A stretch of DNA of 35,018 bases, taken from NCBI GenBank assembly GCA_017550115.1, contig JAFYLR010000049.1:1-35018 (forward strand), written 5' to 3'. Shown piece after piece: positions 1-8,869 of the stretch; position 1 is the first letter of the stretch, and every line of letters begins with the position of its first letter. Under the pieces are notes generated by a model. That model was given only the letters and a program-made list of their open reading frames with translations, searched no databases and was not told where the DNA came from. The stretch comes from Clostridia bacterium (GTDB lineage Bacteria > Bacillota > Clostridia > Oscillospirales > CAG-272). Position numbers and translations under genes: made by a program.

Positions 1-773
1 ATATGGTAAGCACAGACAAGCTATATGAAATAGATAAGTGGGCACTTTCCGAGCTTAACAACCTGGTGAAAACTTGTCGCAAGGCTTACGAAGATTTTGA
101 ATTCCATATCGTTTACCATGAGGTTAATAAATTCTGCACTATTACCCTTTCAAAGCTTTATATCGACATCACAAAAGACCGTGTTTATGTTGAAAAGAAG
201 GATTCCGAGGGACGCAGAGCTGCTCAGACAACGATGTTCATGATCCTAAGTGCTCTTACAAGACTTATCGCCCCGATGCTTGCTTTCACCTCCGAAGAGA
301 TCTGGAAAGCAATGCCTCATCTTGAGTCTGAGGACAATGCAAGTGTATTCCTTAACGCTATGCCCGAATATAACAGTGAGTATGAATTCGGAGATATTGC
401 AGATCGTTGGAACCGCCTCTTCGAGCTTCGTGACGATATTATGAAAGCTCTTGAGGAAGCACGTGCAAACAAGCTTATAGGTAAATCTCTTGATGCTAAG
501 GTAACTATCTACACTTCAAACGAAGATACCTACAAGACATTTGCTGAGTTTGCAGAGGAGCTCAAGACCGTATTTATCGTATCTTCTGCGGAAGTAGTTA
601 AAGCGGACGCACCGGACGAAGCGTTTACCGAAACAGAATCCGGTATAGGCGTTGTCGTTTCTCAGGCGGACGGACACAAGTGTGACCGCTGCTGGGCATA
701 CTCTACAGAAGGCTATGAGAATGAGGACGGCTTTATCTGTGAGCGTTGCAAAAATATAATCGATTCTCTGTGA
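1..773 (+). CDS. ileS: Isoleucyl-tRNA synthetase, C-terminal part (5' truncated by window edge)
   Basis: This is the last ~257 codons of isoleucyl-tRNA synthetase, the cytoplasmic enzyme that charges tRNA-Ile. The reading frame is already open at the window edge, so the catalytic Rossmann and editing domains lie outside. What is visible is the helical anticodon-binding domain (for example ALTRLIAPMLAFTSEEIW, a typical class I synthetase segment) and the C-terminal zinc-binding domain, seen as CDRCW followed by CERC just before the end. Having both Cys pairs at the extreme C-terminus separates IleRS from ValRS and LeuRS. The gene ends at TGA 771-773, and a hairpin terminator follows within 25 bp. 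lspA is the next gene on the same strand. The identification is firm for the visible part. Confidence 0.95.
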   Translation, partial: MVSTDKLYEIDKWALSELNNLVKTCRKAYEDFEFHIVYHEVNKFCTITLSKLYIDITKDRVYVEKKDSEGRRAAQTTMFMILSALTRLIAPMLAFTSEEIWKAMPHLESEDNASVFLNAMPEYNSEYEFGDIADRWNRLFELRDDIMKALEEARANKLIGKSLDAKVTIYTSNEDTYKTFAEFAEELKTVFIVSSAEVVKADAPDEAFTETESGIGVVVSQADGHKCDRCWAYSTEGYENEDGFICERCKNIIDSL

Positions 774-794
774 TAATTTGCATCATATAATTTG

Positions 795-842
795 CGATGC
801 GAGATTTTCGATACTTGTATCGGAGATCCCGCATCGTTTTTT
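795..842 (+). terminator. Rho-independent terminator between ileS and lspA
   Basis: Two ~20-nt arms (795-814 and 817-836) are almost fully complementary if G-U pairs and one A-C mismatch are allowed. Six T residues follow at 837-842. The lspA Shine-Dalgarno GGAG (843-846) starts directly after the T tract, so the terminator occupies the lspA leader. It probably ends ileS mRNA. lspA expression would then depend on read-through or on a promoter I could not identify. Confidence 0.75.
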
Positions 843-852
843 GGAGTTTTAT

Positions 853-1353
853 ATGTTAATATTTTTATTTTCAATCGTTGTGCTGACGATCGTTTCCGAT
901 CAGATAACAAAATGGTTGGCCCTCGAATTTCTAAAAGAAATTGAGACGTTTCCTATAATTGAGGACGTGTTACATCTGACCTATCACGAAAACAGAGGTG
1001 CGGCATTTGGTATTCTTGATGACAACCGTTGGGTGTTCTTGAGTATATCAACGATAACAATCATAGGAATAATATTCTACCTCATTAAATATCCCCCGAA
1101 AAGTATGTGGTTTGGTCTGGGACTTGCTTTCATTCTCGGCGGCGGAATAGGTAATATGATCGATCGCATTTGGCTTGGATACGTTATTGATTTCGTTGAT
1201 TTCAGACTGATAAATTTTGCGATTTTTAACGTTGCTGATTCATTTGTATGTATTGGTGCTGTTCTTGTATTGATATTCGTTTTCTTTTGCTCGGAGGAGT
1301 CCAAAAAGAAAGTAAAAGGAGCAGAAAATGAAGAAGACCGTACTGATAACTGA
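853..1353 (+). CDS. lspA: Lipoprotein signal peptidase (signal peptidase II)
   Basis: LspA is the membrane aspartyl protease that removes the signal peptide of prolipoproteins after diacylglyceryl transfer. The start is ATG 853, with GGAG six bases upstream, giving 166 residues, a normal length. An upstream in-frame ATG at 778 would run through the terminator and is rejected. Four hydrophobic segments are visible. The family motifs are present: NRGAAFG (residues 47-53), GGGIGNMIDR (96-105), and the two catalytic aspartates in VIDF (Asp113) and FNVADS (Asp129). The last 26 bases overlap the next gene in another frame, suggesting translational coupling. Lipoproteins encoded in this window, such as the DUF3048 protein, would be substrates. 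Confidence 0.95.
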   Translation: MLIFLFSIVVLTIVSDQITKWLALEFLKEIETFPIIEDVLHLTYHENRGAAFGILDDNRWVFLSISTITIIGIIFYLIKYPPKSMWFGLGLAFILGGGIGNMIDRIWLGYVIDFVDFRLINFAIFNVADSFVCIGAVLVLIFVFFCSEESKKKVKGAENEEDRTDN

Positions 1354-2269
1354 AGCAAACGAAAACAAAAGAATTGACTTGGTTCTGTCCGAGGAGCTTT
1401 CTTTGACGCGTTCTGCCGCGGCAAAATTGCTCGAGAGCGGAAACGTAACCTTGGGCGAGAGACTTGTGTCAAAAAGTCTAAAAGTCATCTCAGGGCAAAA
1501 ATTTGAGGTTGTCATACCCGATCCCGTGCCCTCCGAGGCACTTCCCGAGAATATTCCTCTTGATATCGTCTATGAAGATGATGATCTGCTCGTTGTAAAT
1601 AAGCCATCGGGAATGGTCGTACACCCCGCGGCAGGAAATCCGAGTGGAACTCTCGTCAATGCCCTGCTGTATCATTGCGGATCGTCCCTCTCCGGTATAG
1701 GAGGAGTTATTCGTCCCGGCATCGTACACAGAATAGACAAAGACACGAGCGGACTTCTTGTAGTTGCAAAGAACGATGAAACGCATCTTGCTCTGTCCGA
1801 GCAGTTAAAGGACCATACCGTGAGCCGTGTTTATAGTGCGATTGCCTGCGGAAACCTAAAAAATGATACAGGCACGATCGATGCCCCAATCGGCAGACAC
1901 CCAAACGATCGAAAAAAGATGGCAGTGCTTCGCTCCTCAGATTCAGCAAGAGAGGCTATCACCCATTATCAAGTCATTGAACGGTATAGGGCGTTCACTT
2001 ACTTAAAGTGCGTACTCGAAACGGGACGAACGCATCAAATAAGAGTTCATATGTCAAGTATAGGACATCCGCTTTTGGGAGACAGCGTTTACGGCGGTGC
2101 AGGTACTAAATTCGAGGCAAGAAATAAGGCACTTATCGACGGACAATGTCTGCACGCAGGTGAGCTTAGCTTTATTCACCCCGCAAACGGCAAAAAGGTT
2201 CATTTTGAATGTCCCCTGCCCGAATATTTCACTGCTGTTATAGAAAAACTCAGAAATATTTCAAATTAA
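1328..2269 (+). CDS. RluA-family 23S rRNA pseudouridine synthase (RluD/YlyB-like)
   Basis: This 313-residue protein has the full RluD layout. An N-terminal S4 RNA-binding domain (about residues 14-62) precedes the pseudouridine synthase domain. The catalytic signature HRIDKDTSG is at residues 134-142, with Asp137 as the expected nucleophile. VYEDDDLLVVNKPSG and TGRTHQIRVHM are further family landmarks. It should isomerise specific uridines in ribosomal RNA, but the exact positions cannot be read from sequence. It starts at ATG 1328 inside the 3' end of lspA, preceded by AAAGGAG (1314-1320). lspA followed by an RluA-family gene is a common Bacillota arrangement (ylyB in Bacillus). A strong bidirectional terminator follows. 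Confidence 0.92.
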   Translation: MKKTVLITEANENKRIDLVLSEELSLTRSAAAKLLESGNVTLGERLVSKSLKVISGQKFEVVIPDPVPSEALPENIPLDIVYEDDDLLVVNKPSGMVVHPAAGNPSGTLVNALLYHCGSSLSGIGGVIRPGIVHRIDKDTSGLLVVAKNDETHLALSEQLKDHTVSRVYSAIACGNLKNDTGTIDAPIGRHPNDRKKMAVLRSSDSAREAITHYQVIERYRAFTYLKCVLETGRTHQIRVHMSSIGHPLLGDSVYGGAGTKFEARNKALIDGQCLHAGELSFIHPANGKKVHFECPLPEYFTAVIEKLRNISN

Positions 2270-2273
2270 AAAT

Positions 2274-2305
2274 AGGATACTGCTTTTGCAGTATCCTGTT
2301 TTTTT
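2274..2305. terminator. Bidirectional terminator between rluD-like gene and polC
   Basis: A perfect 10-bp stem (AGGATACTGC 2274-2283 and GCAGTATCCT 2288-2297) closes a TTTT loop. It is followed on the plus strand by a T run (2299-2305). On the minus strand it is followed by a five-T run, the complement of 2268-2272. It lies between two convergent stop codons, so it can end both the lspA transcript and the polC operon. Confidence 0.9.
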
Positions 2306-2312
2306 AGAAAAA

Positions 2313-5300
2313 TTAGAAAAACGAAAGCTGATCGGTCTCGTTTACTCCTTCAAGCGCACCGTTTTTACGTAAAAGTTCCGTAAGAGACTGTGAAACCTTT
2401 GCTCGTATCTGCATATCCTCGACCGAGAAGAAAGGTTCTTTTTCTCTTTCTTCAACAATTCCGACAGCGGCACTCTCTCCAAGTCCCGGCAGTGAGATAA
2501 ACGGCAAACGAATACCGCCGTCCTCGGGCTTGAAAATCTTCGCCTCGGATTTGTTGATATTAACTCCGAGAAGTTTTATTCCTCTCGCGAGACATTCGTT
2601 AACGAGCAGAAGAGTGCTGACCTGACCTTTTTCCTTTGCCGTCGCTTCTCTTCCCTTTCTCTCGATCTCGTCAATAACCATCTTCACCTTGCGTCTGCCG
2701 CCCATAACTATCTCAGCGTCAACGTCGCCACCGGCAGCGGTAAACATCGCACAATAAAACATTACAGGCATATGCACCTTATACCAAGCAAGACGGATAG
2801 CAGACATAACGTATGCCGCCGCATGAGCCTTCGGGAACATGTATTTTATTTTTTTACAGGACTCTATATACCAATCGGGAACACCGTGAGAAGTCATATT
2901 AGTCTCCCAATCCGGAGTTAAGCCCTTTCCCTTTCTAACGCTCTCCATAATTTTGAAGGCGTCGGAATTATTAAGACCGTATCTTATGAGAGCGTTCATG
3001 ATATCGTCGCGACATCCTATAACATTGGATATGTTACATATACCGTGCTTTATAAGCTCATCTGCATTACCAAGCCAGCATCCCGTTCCATGAGTAAGTC
3101 CCGATATCTGCAGAAGGTCCGCAAAATTTTTTGGTTTTGCGGTCTGAAGAACTCCAATAATGAATTTAGTGCCAAATTCAGGCAGTCCCAGAGTGCCTAA
3201 CGGAACACCTATATCCTCGGGCGTTACCCCAAGAGGTTCTGTAGATTCAAAAAGCTTATAAACCTCTTCATCATTCATCGGAACGTCCATAACGTTAGTT
3301 CCGCTGAAACGCTCTATCATCTTATATTTGGTAGGAACATCGTGTCCAAGCTCGTCAAGCTTCAGTATCGTATCGTGAAGATAAGAAAAAGCATAATGGG
3401 TAGTAAGAATATCGGAATTCGGATCATCTGCAGGATGCTGTATGGGAGTGAACTCATATATCGAGTTTTCTCTTGGTACAACTATAATTCCTCCGGGATG
3501 CTGACCTGTCGTTTTCTTAACTCCGACAAGTGTGCTTATCATATGATTGACCTCTGAGACACCCAATTTCAAGGATTTCTCCTCGAGATACTTTGCAACG
3601 TATCCGAACGCCGTTTTGTCTGCAAGAGTACCGAGCGTTCCCGCACGGAACACGTTTTCTTTACCGAAAAGCTCCTCGGTATATTTATGAACCCTACCCT
3701 GCACCTCTCCCGAGAAGTTAAGGTCGATATCGGGTGATTTATCACCATAGAATCCAAGGAAGGTTTCAAACGGAATATCATGTCCGTCGCCCACGAGCCG
3801 AGTGTTGCACTTAGGGCAATTTTTATCCGGAAGATCAAAGCCCGATCCGAATTCTCCTTTTATGAAGAATTCAGAATACTGACACTTTGGGCAATAGTAA
3901 TGCGGAGGAAGAGAGTTAACCTCGGATATGCCCGCCATATTGGCAACGAAAGAAGATCCGACAGATCCTCTCGATCCGACCAAATATCCCTGACTCTCAC
4001 TATAATAAACAAGCTTTTGCGCTATCATATAAAGCACGGCAAAGCCGTTATTTATAATAGACGTAAGCTCCCTATCAAGACGTTCGCTTACAATGGAGGG
4101 CAACGGATCGCCATAAAGCTGTTTTGCTCTCGTCCAACAAAGATTTTGCAGATCCTCCTCAGCACCCTCCATTTTGGGAGTATAAGTCCCTTTTGGTATC
4201 GGGCGAACATCTCCAATCATATCTGCAATCTTATTAGTGTTTGTAACAACGACCTCGTACGCCTTTTCCTTACCCAAATATGAAAATTCTTCAAGCATTT
4301 CCTCGGTCGTTCTGAAATAAAGTCCAACGTCCTTATCCGCATCCTTGAATTTCAAAGAAGAAAGAAGAATTTTTCTGCCTATTTCATCTTCTTTATTGAT
4401 AAAATGCGAATCGCAGGTAGCACAGACAGGCTTCGAATATTTCTCGCCAAGCTCTACTATGCGACGATTAAGTTCTCTCAAGCCTTCATCGTCTCTGACA
4501 CGTCCCTCTGCCACAAGAAAACGATTGTTGCAGATAGGCTGTATCTCGAGATAATCATAAAAATTGACTATTTCCTCAATATCATCTTCAGATGCTCCGT
4601 CGAGAATAGCTCTGAAAAGCTCTCCCGACTCACAAGCCGAGCCTATGATAAGCCCTTCTCTGTGCTTTATAAGCTCACTCTTGGGAATTCGGGGATTACG
4701 CTTATAATAATTGACATAGCTCTTTGTTATAAGCTCGTACAAATTGCGAAGTCCAACAAGGTCTTTTACCAGAATTATCTGGTGATAGGTCGGGAGCTTC
4801 AGAGGATCGGTATTTCCCATCATTTCCCGATCGAGATCCGAAAAACGCTCCCAGTTGAATTTTTCCATCTTGTTGCACATCGCAAAATATATATGTGCAA
4901 GCATTTCTGCGTCATCACAGGCACGATGGTGATTAAAATCTCCAAGATGAAAATAATCTGCAAGAGTGTCGAGCTTGTGATTTTTTATATCGTTATTTAT
5001 AAATCTTGATATTGCAACAGTATCAACGTATGGATTTTCAAATTTCATACCGTTGAGCTGGGCATAGTGACGTATAAATCCCGTATCAAAGTTAGCGTTA
5101 TGAGCGATAAGAAGATCGTTCCCCGTAAATTCAAAAAACTTCTTTATCGCATCTCCCACACAGGGTGCGTCCTTCACCATCTCATCGGTGATTCCCGTCA
5201 GCTTGACTACCTCTTCCGGTATCGGTCTCTCGGGGTTAACAAAGGTATTGAAGCGGTCTATAACTCTGCCGTCCTTTATTTTAACTGCACCGATCTCGGT

Positions 5301-6725
5301 AATACCGCAGGCGAGAACCGAAAGTCCGGTCGTTTCTATATCGAAAACAACTATCTCATCTGTAAATTTACCGTCATATTTTGTGCCAAGTCCACCCTTT
5401 GCATCATTTACAAAATATGCTTCAAGACCATAGATAACCTTCATACCGCTCTTTTCCGAGCAAAGCATAGCATCGGGAAAGGCTTGTACATTTCCGTGGT
5501 CTGTTATGGCAATCGCTTTATGCCCCCAACGCTGTGCAGTCTTTATTGCGTCTTCCACAGGAGTTATAGCGTCCATCGTTGACATATTCGTATGCAAATG
5601 AAGCTCAACACGCTTCTCGGGTGCATTGTCAGCACGTTGTATCTTCTTGACCTTGGCGGCAGAGGACAGTTCAATTACCATATCAGAAACAGGCTTATCT
5701 TTGGACTTATATCCCATAAAAGGAAGTCCCTGCCCCGACATAGCCCTTCCGCTTATCGCAACGACGCTTCCAATGCCAAAAGCACCTTTTAGTTTCTTAT
5801 TTTCTTCTTCAGAGACGTTGCATTTGTAAACGTCTATCGAGGAATATCCGTCAAACACGCCAAAAATAACGTCATATCTATCCTGACGATTTCGCGCAGT
5901 ATCACTACTATATGAAAAGACCTCTCCTATAACAGTAACCTTTGACATAGGACTCTTGATTTGTCCAACACCTATACATTTTATCTCAAAAGGCTCTCCC
6001 CAAACTGTCTCCGGCTCACTTATATCATAGCTGCGGTTTCCTATACGAATCGAATTTCCGTAAATTCTAGGATTTGCATCTATCCCACTGTAGAGAGAAT
6101 CGACCTTTCTCAAAGCGACTTCATCTTCGTTTATACTTAAAGAACTCGCTTGTTCACTACCCCTGTTTTGTGCTGAATATGCCCTCATTTGTCTGTCATA
6201 TTCCAAAAGACGCGTTGCTGCAGGATTGGGGCTTTCCGTATAATTTTTCGCGGTTTTTAGGGTAACGTGATATGTAAGTCCAAATTCACTTTTTATAATA
6301 TTTTCAATTATAGAAGGCGTTTTTGCGTCACAAACAAAAGAAATGCCGTCAGACGAAAAAGGAATCGTCAATTCAATTTCATTTCCTTTTATATCGCTCT
6401 CGTAATTTGTGAAAAATCCTTTGACAACAATACCTACTCGCTCAGCCTCAAGCAAAATCTGTGGAAGATAATCGTGACTAAAGAGCGAAGAGTCATACAT
6501 CGGCAAAATACGAACGGATGAAAGCTGATAAGTTTCCCTTACTTCATCTTCGATCTTATATAAAATCCTCTTGTCGATTATTTTGGGGAATTTAGCTTTC
6601 ACCTCAAGCATTTTATTATTCTTATCCGCTCTGAGTTTTATATCATATGCAGAGAGAAGCAGTTCTCTGCTCCTCTCGTCCGGCTCATAACGCTTTAATA
6701 TTTCGGTTAGTTTTTTTTCAGACAT
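2313..6725 (-). CDS. polC: DNA polymerase III PolC-type alpha subunit with 3'-5' exonuclease
   Basis: PolC is the essential replicative polymerase of low-GC Gram-positives. At 1470 residues it is full length. In order it has an N-terminal region, an OB-fold segment (about 240-350), and a PHP domain split by the exonuclease (HLHTN near 376, ITDHGN 407-412). The DEDD exonuclease shows FDIETTGLS (461-469), LIAHNANFD (539-547) and HHRACDDAE (599-607). The polymerase core shows GSRGSVGSSF (917-926), two CPKC pairs of a zinc site (945-948, 970-973) and the catalytic SPDIDLNFS with Asp999 and Asp1001. The start is ATG 6725, preceded by GAAGGA. It is the last gene of the pyrH operon, 30 bp after ispG, and is followed by a terminator. 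No key residue is missing. Confidence 0.98.
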   Translation of the reverse strand: MSEKKLTEILKRYEPDERSRELLLSAYDIKLRADKNNKMLEVKAKFPKIIDKRILYKIEDEVRETYQLSSVRILPMYDSSLFSHDYLPQILLEAERVGIVVKGFFTNYESDIKGNEIELTIPFSSDGISFVCDAKTPSIIENIIKSEFGLTYHVTLKTAKNYTESPNPAATRLLEYDRQMRAYSAQNRGSEQASSLSINEDEVALRKVDSLYSGIDANPRIYGNSIRIGNRSYDISEPETVWGEPFEIKCIGVGQIKSPMSKVTVIGEVFSYSSDTARNRQDRYDVIFGVFDGYSSIDVYKCNVSEEENKKLKGAFGIGSVVAISGRAMSGQGLPFMGYKSKDKPVSDMVIELSSAAKVKKIQRADNAPEKRVELHLHTNMSTMDAITPVEDAIKTAQRWGHKAIAITDHGNVQAFPDAMLCSEKSGMKVIYGLEAYFVNDAKGGLGTKYDGKFTDEIVVFDIETTGLSVLACGITEIGAVKIKDGRVIDRFNTFVNPERPIPEEVVKLTGITDEMVKDAPCVGDAIKKFFEFTGNDLLIAHNANFDTGFIRHYAQLNGMKFENPYVDTVAISRFINNDIKNHKLDTLADYFHLGDFNHHRACDDAEMLAHIYFAMCNKMEKFNWERFSDLDREMMGNTDPLKLPTYHQIILVKDLVGLRNLYELITKSYVNYYKRNPRIPKSELIKHREGLIIGSACESGELFRAILDGASEDDIEEIVNFYDYLEIQPICNNRFLVAEGRVRDDEGLRELNRRIVELGEKYSKPVCATCDSHFINKEDEIGRKILLSSLKFKDADKDVGLYFRTTEEMLEEFSYLGKEKAYEVVVTNTNKIADMIGDVRPIPKGTYTPKMEGAEEDLQNLCWTRAKQLYGDPLPSIVSERLDRELTSIINNGFAVLYMIAQKLVYYSESQGYLVGSRGSVGSSFVANMAGISEVNSLPPHYYCPKCQYSEFFIKGEFGSGFDLPDKNCPKCNTRLVGDGHDIPFETFLGFYGDKSPDIDLNFSGEVQGRVHKYTEELFGKENVFRAGTLGTLADKTAFGYVAKYLEEKSLKLGVSEVNHMISTLVGVKKTTGQHPGGIIVVPRENSIYEFTPIQHPADDPNSDILTTHYAFSYLHDTILKLDELGHDVPTKYKMIERFSGTNVMDVPMNDEEVYKLFESTEPLGVTPEDIGVPLGTLGLPEFGTKFIIGVLQTAKPKNFADLLQISGLTHGTGCWLGNADELIKHGICNISNVIGCRDDIMNALIRYGLNNSDAFKIMESVRKGKGLTPDWETNMTSHGVPDWYIESCKKIKYMFPKAHAAAYVMSAIRLAWYKVHMPVMFYCAMFTAAGGDVDAEIVMGGRRKVKMVIDEIERKGREATAKEKGQVSTLLLVNECLARGIKLLGVNINKSEAKIFKPEDGGIRLPFISLPGLGESAAVGIVEEREKEPFFSVEDMQIRAKVSQSLTELLRKNGALEGVNETDQLSFF

Positions 6726-6755
6726 TTTAAGGATTTCCTTCTTTTTTATCGTCTT

Positions 6756-7835
6756 TTATCGGAATTTTTTGATCTCTGAAATAAGTCTTTCGATTATTTT
6801 GTCCTCAGGTATCTTCTCTATTATCTTGCCATGCGAAATAAGTACGGCTTCCCCCTCGCCACCGGCGATTCCGATATCAGCCTCTCTTGCCTCACCGGGT
6901 CCGTTCACAACGCACCCCATAAGTGCAACCTTTATCGGAATATCCATAAGTCCCTCTCGCTCAGTTTCTTTTGCAAAACGTTCAGACAGAGATATAAGAT
7001 CTATTTTTGTTCTCCCGCAGGTAGGACAACTTACTATATCAAGTCCGCTTTGCCCCTCTACCGCAAGTGCTGAAAGTATCTTCTTTGCCGCCGCCACCTC
7101 GGATAACGGGTCTGCCGTAAGAGAAATACGCAAAGTGTCGCCAATTCCGTCACAGAGCAGGGCGCCAACGCCTATTGAACTTTTTATAAGTCCCATCTCT
7201 GCTCCGCCCGCTTCGGTAACGCCAATATGCAAAGGATAATCGCACCTTTCGCTGACAAGCCTGTTCGCCGCTATCATATCCGAAACATTTGATGCCTTTA
7301 TCGAGATAACGGTATCGTAAAAATTAAATTTTTCAAGTAACGATGCGTGATACATCGCACTCTCGGCAAGAGCTTCGGGCGTAGGCGAGCCGTATTTTTC
7401 GAGAAGATGCTTCTCTACCGAGCCACTGTTAACACCAATTCTTATAGGAATATTGCGGCTGCGACAAGCATCGGCTACCGCCTTTACATTATCATCTCCA
7501 CCTATGTTTCCGGGATTTATTCTTATCTTGTCAATACCGTACTCGGCACACTTGAGAGCAATCTTATAATCAAAATGTATGTCAGCTACTATCGGAACGC
7601 GAACCTCCGATTCTTTGAGCTTTTTCACCGCTTCAGCGGCACAAAGATCGGGAACGGTAATTCTAACAATATCACACCCTGCACGCTCCAAAGCTAAAAT
7701 TTGAGCCTTTGTGGCTTCAAAATCGTGCGTATCGGTATTCGTCATCGACTGAATAGCGATCTTATTCTGCCCTCCTATACCGACACTTCCCGCACGAATC
7801 TCTCTACTCGTCCTTCTAATACTGTTATAATTCAT
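6756..7835 (-). CDS. ispG: 4-hydroxy-3-methylbut-2-en-1-yl diphosphate synthase
   Basis: IspG (GcpE) carries out the penultimate step of the MEP isoprenoid pathway, reducing the cyclic diphosphate MEcPP to HMBPP with a [4Fe-4S] cluster. The 359-residue protein has the short bacterial form: a TIM barrel (about 1-255) followed by the iron-sulfur domain. Cluster ligands are visible as CPTC (Cys270, Cys273), GCVVNGPGE (Cys308) and Glu315. Barrel landmarks include IQSMTNTDT and ADIHFDY. Its ATG overlaps the rseP stop codon in an ATGA arrangement, so translation is probably coupled. With dxr two genes upstream and uppS further upstream, the operon links isoprenoid precursor synthesis to undecaprenyl carrier formation. 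Confidence 0.97.
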   Translation of the reverse strand: MNYNSIRRTSREIRAGSVGIGGQNKIAIQSMTNTDTHDFEATKAQILALERAGCDIVRITVPDLCAAEAVKKLKESEVRVPIVADIHFDYKIALKCAEYGIDKIRINPGNIGGDDNVKAVADACRSRNIPIRIGVNSGSVEKHLLEKYGSPTPEALAESAMYHASLLEKFNFYDTVISIKASNVSDMIAANRLVSERCDYPLHIGVTEAGGAEMGLIKSSIGVGALLCDGIGDTLRISLTADPLSEVAAAKKILSALAVEGQSGLDIVSCPTCGRTKIDLISLSERFAKETEREGLMDIPIKVALMGCVVNGPGEAREADIGIAGGEGEAVLISHGKIIEKIPEDKIIERLISEIKKFR

Positions 7836-8869
7836 ATCAAACCTATAATATCCTTAAAAGTTATCAATATCATAAACACAAACAATATAACAAGCCCTGC
7901 AAAATTTATATACGCTTCAACGTTCGGATTTATCCTCTTTCTGCGTATCATCTCAATGATAAGGAAAATAAGTCTGCCCCCGTCAAGTGCGGGAAACGGC
8001 AGAAGATTCATAACACCAAGATTCATAGTAATAACAACCATAGCAAAGAAAAAGCTCGATGCACCGTAAGTTGCCGCCTGTCCTATTGCGCTCGTCGCCC
8101 CTACAGGACCTGAAACCGCCTCAATTCCGTATTTGCCGCTGATAAGATCAACTATCGAATCCCAAATCATTTTAACGGTTGATATAGACCGAAAATAAGC
8201 GTGTTTTGCAAGATTTATAAAGTTCGGAGAGTCCGCGTTTACTAAAAAATCAGGCGTACCAAACGTATAACCCGCCTCTGTTTCGGTAGCAAAAACAACG
8301 TCCTCAAGTATTACCTTTTTCCCCTCTCGAACAACTGTTATATCGAGCGGCTTTGCACCCTTGTGCATTATCTCATAGACAAGCTCGTTACCTGTGTGGA
8401 TCGACGCGCTCTCAACCTTGATTACCGTATCTCCCACCATAAGTCCCGATTCTGCACTAAGTGCATTTTCTTCAAAAGCAGCTATCGTGTTCGACGCCAA
8501 TTCTTTAGTTGAGAAAACTATGGCGAACATTATAACGATACCAAGCAAAATGTTCATCGTCGCACCTGCGACGGTTATAATTATTCGCTTCCAGACAGCC
8601 TTGTTGCAGAATGCATTACTGTCATCTGAATCCTCGTCCTCGCCAACCATGCTAACGTAACCGCCGATCGGCAACAGGCGAAGAGAATATGCCGTTCCGT
8701 TCTTTTTCGAGACCTTTGTTAACAGCTTTGGTCCCATTCCAACGGAAAATTCTTTTATTGTTACGCGGAAAAGTCTTGCACAAATAAAGTGTCCAAATTC
8801 ATGAATGAATATAAGACAACCAAATACAAGCAACGCAAGCGGAATATACCAGAAATTTATGGAAATCAC
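7832..8869 (-). CDS. rseP: RIP metalloprotease RseP/RasP (site-2 protease)
   Basis: This is a membrane-embedded zinc metalloprotease for regulated intramembrane proteolysis, typically of anti-sigma factors and leftover signal peptides. The 345-residue protein has HEFGH at residues 23-27 in the first membrane helix, a PDZ domain (about 120-195) and the second active-site motif NLLPFPALDGG (288-298), whose Asp296 should complete the zinc site. Three to four membrane helices are visible. The start is GTG 8869, the only usual start codon in the frame. It overlaps the dxr stop by four bases, and its nearest purine-rich SD (AAAAAGGA) ends only one base upstream. Initiation is therefore probably coupled to dxr termination. 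ispG overlaps the other end. Confidence 0.95.
   Translation of the reverse strand: MISINFWYIPLALLVFGCLIFIHEFGHFICARLFRVTIKEFSVGMGPKLLTKVSKKNGTAYSLRLLPIGGYVSMVGEDEDSDDSNAFCNKAVWKRIIITVAGATMNILLGIVIMFAIVFSTKELASNTIAAFEENALSAESGLMVGDTVIKVESASIHTGNELVYEIMHKGAKPLDITVVREGKKVILEDVVFATETEAGYTFGTPDFLVNADSPNFINLAKHAYFRSISTVKMIWDSIVDLISGKYGIEAVSGPVGATSAIGQAATYGASSFFFAMVVITMNLGVMNLLPFPALDGGRLIFLIIEMIRRKRINPNVEAYINFAGLVILFVFMILITFKDIIGLI

Noticed and set aside
4404..5009. 201-codon and other open frames antisense to polC
   Set aside because: They are reverse-strand shadows of the polC coding sequence with no ribosome-binding site or family motif.
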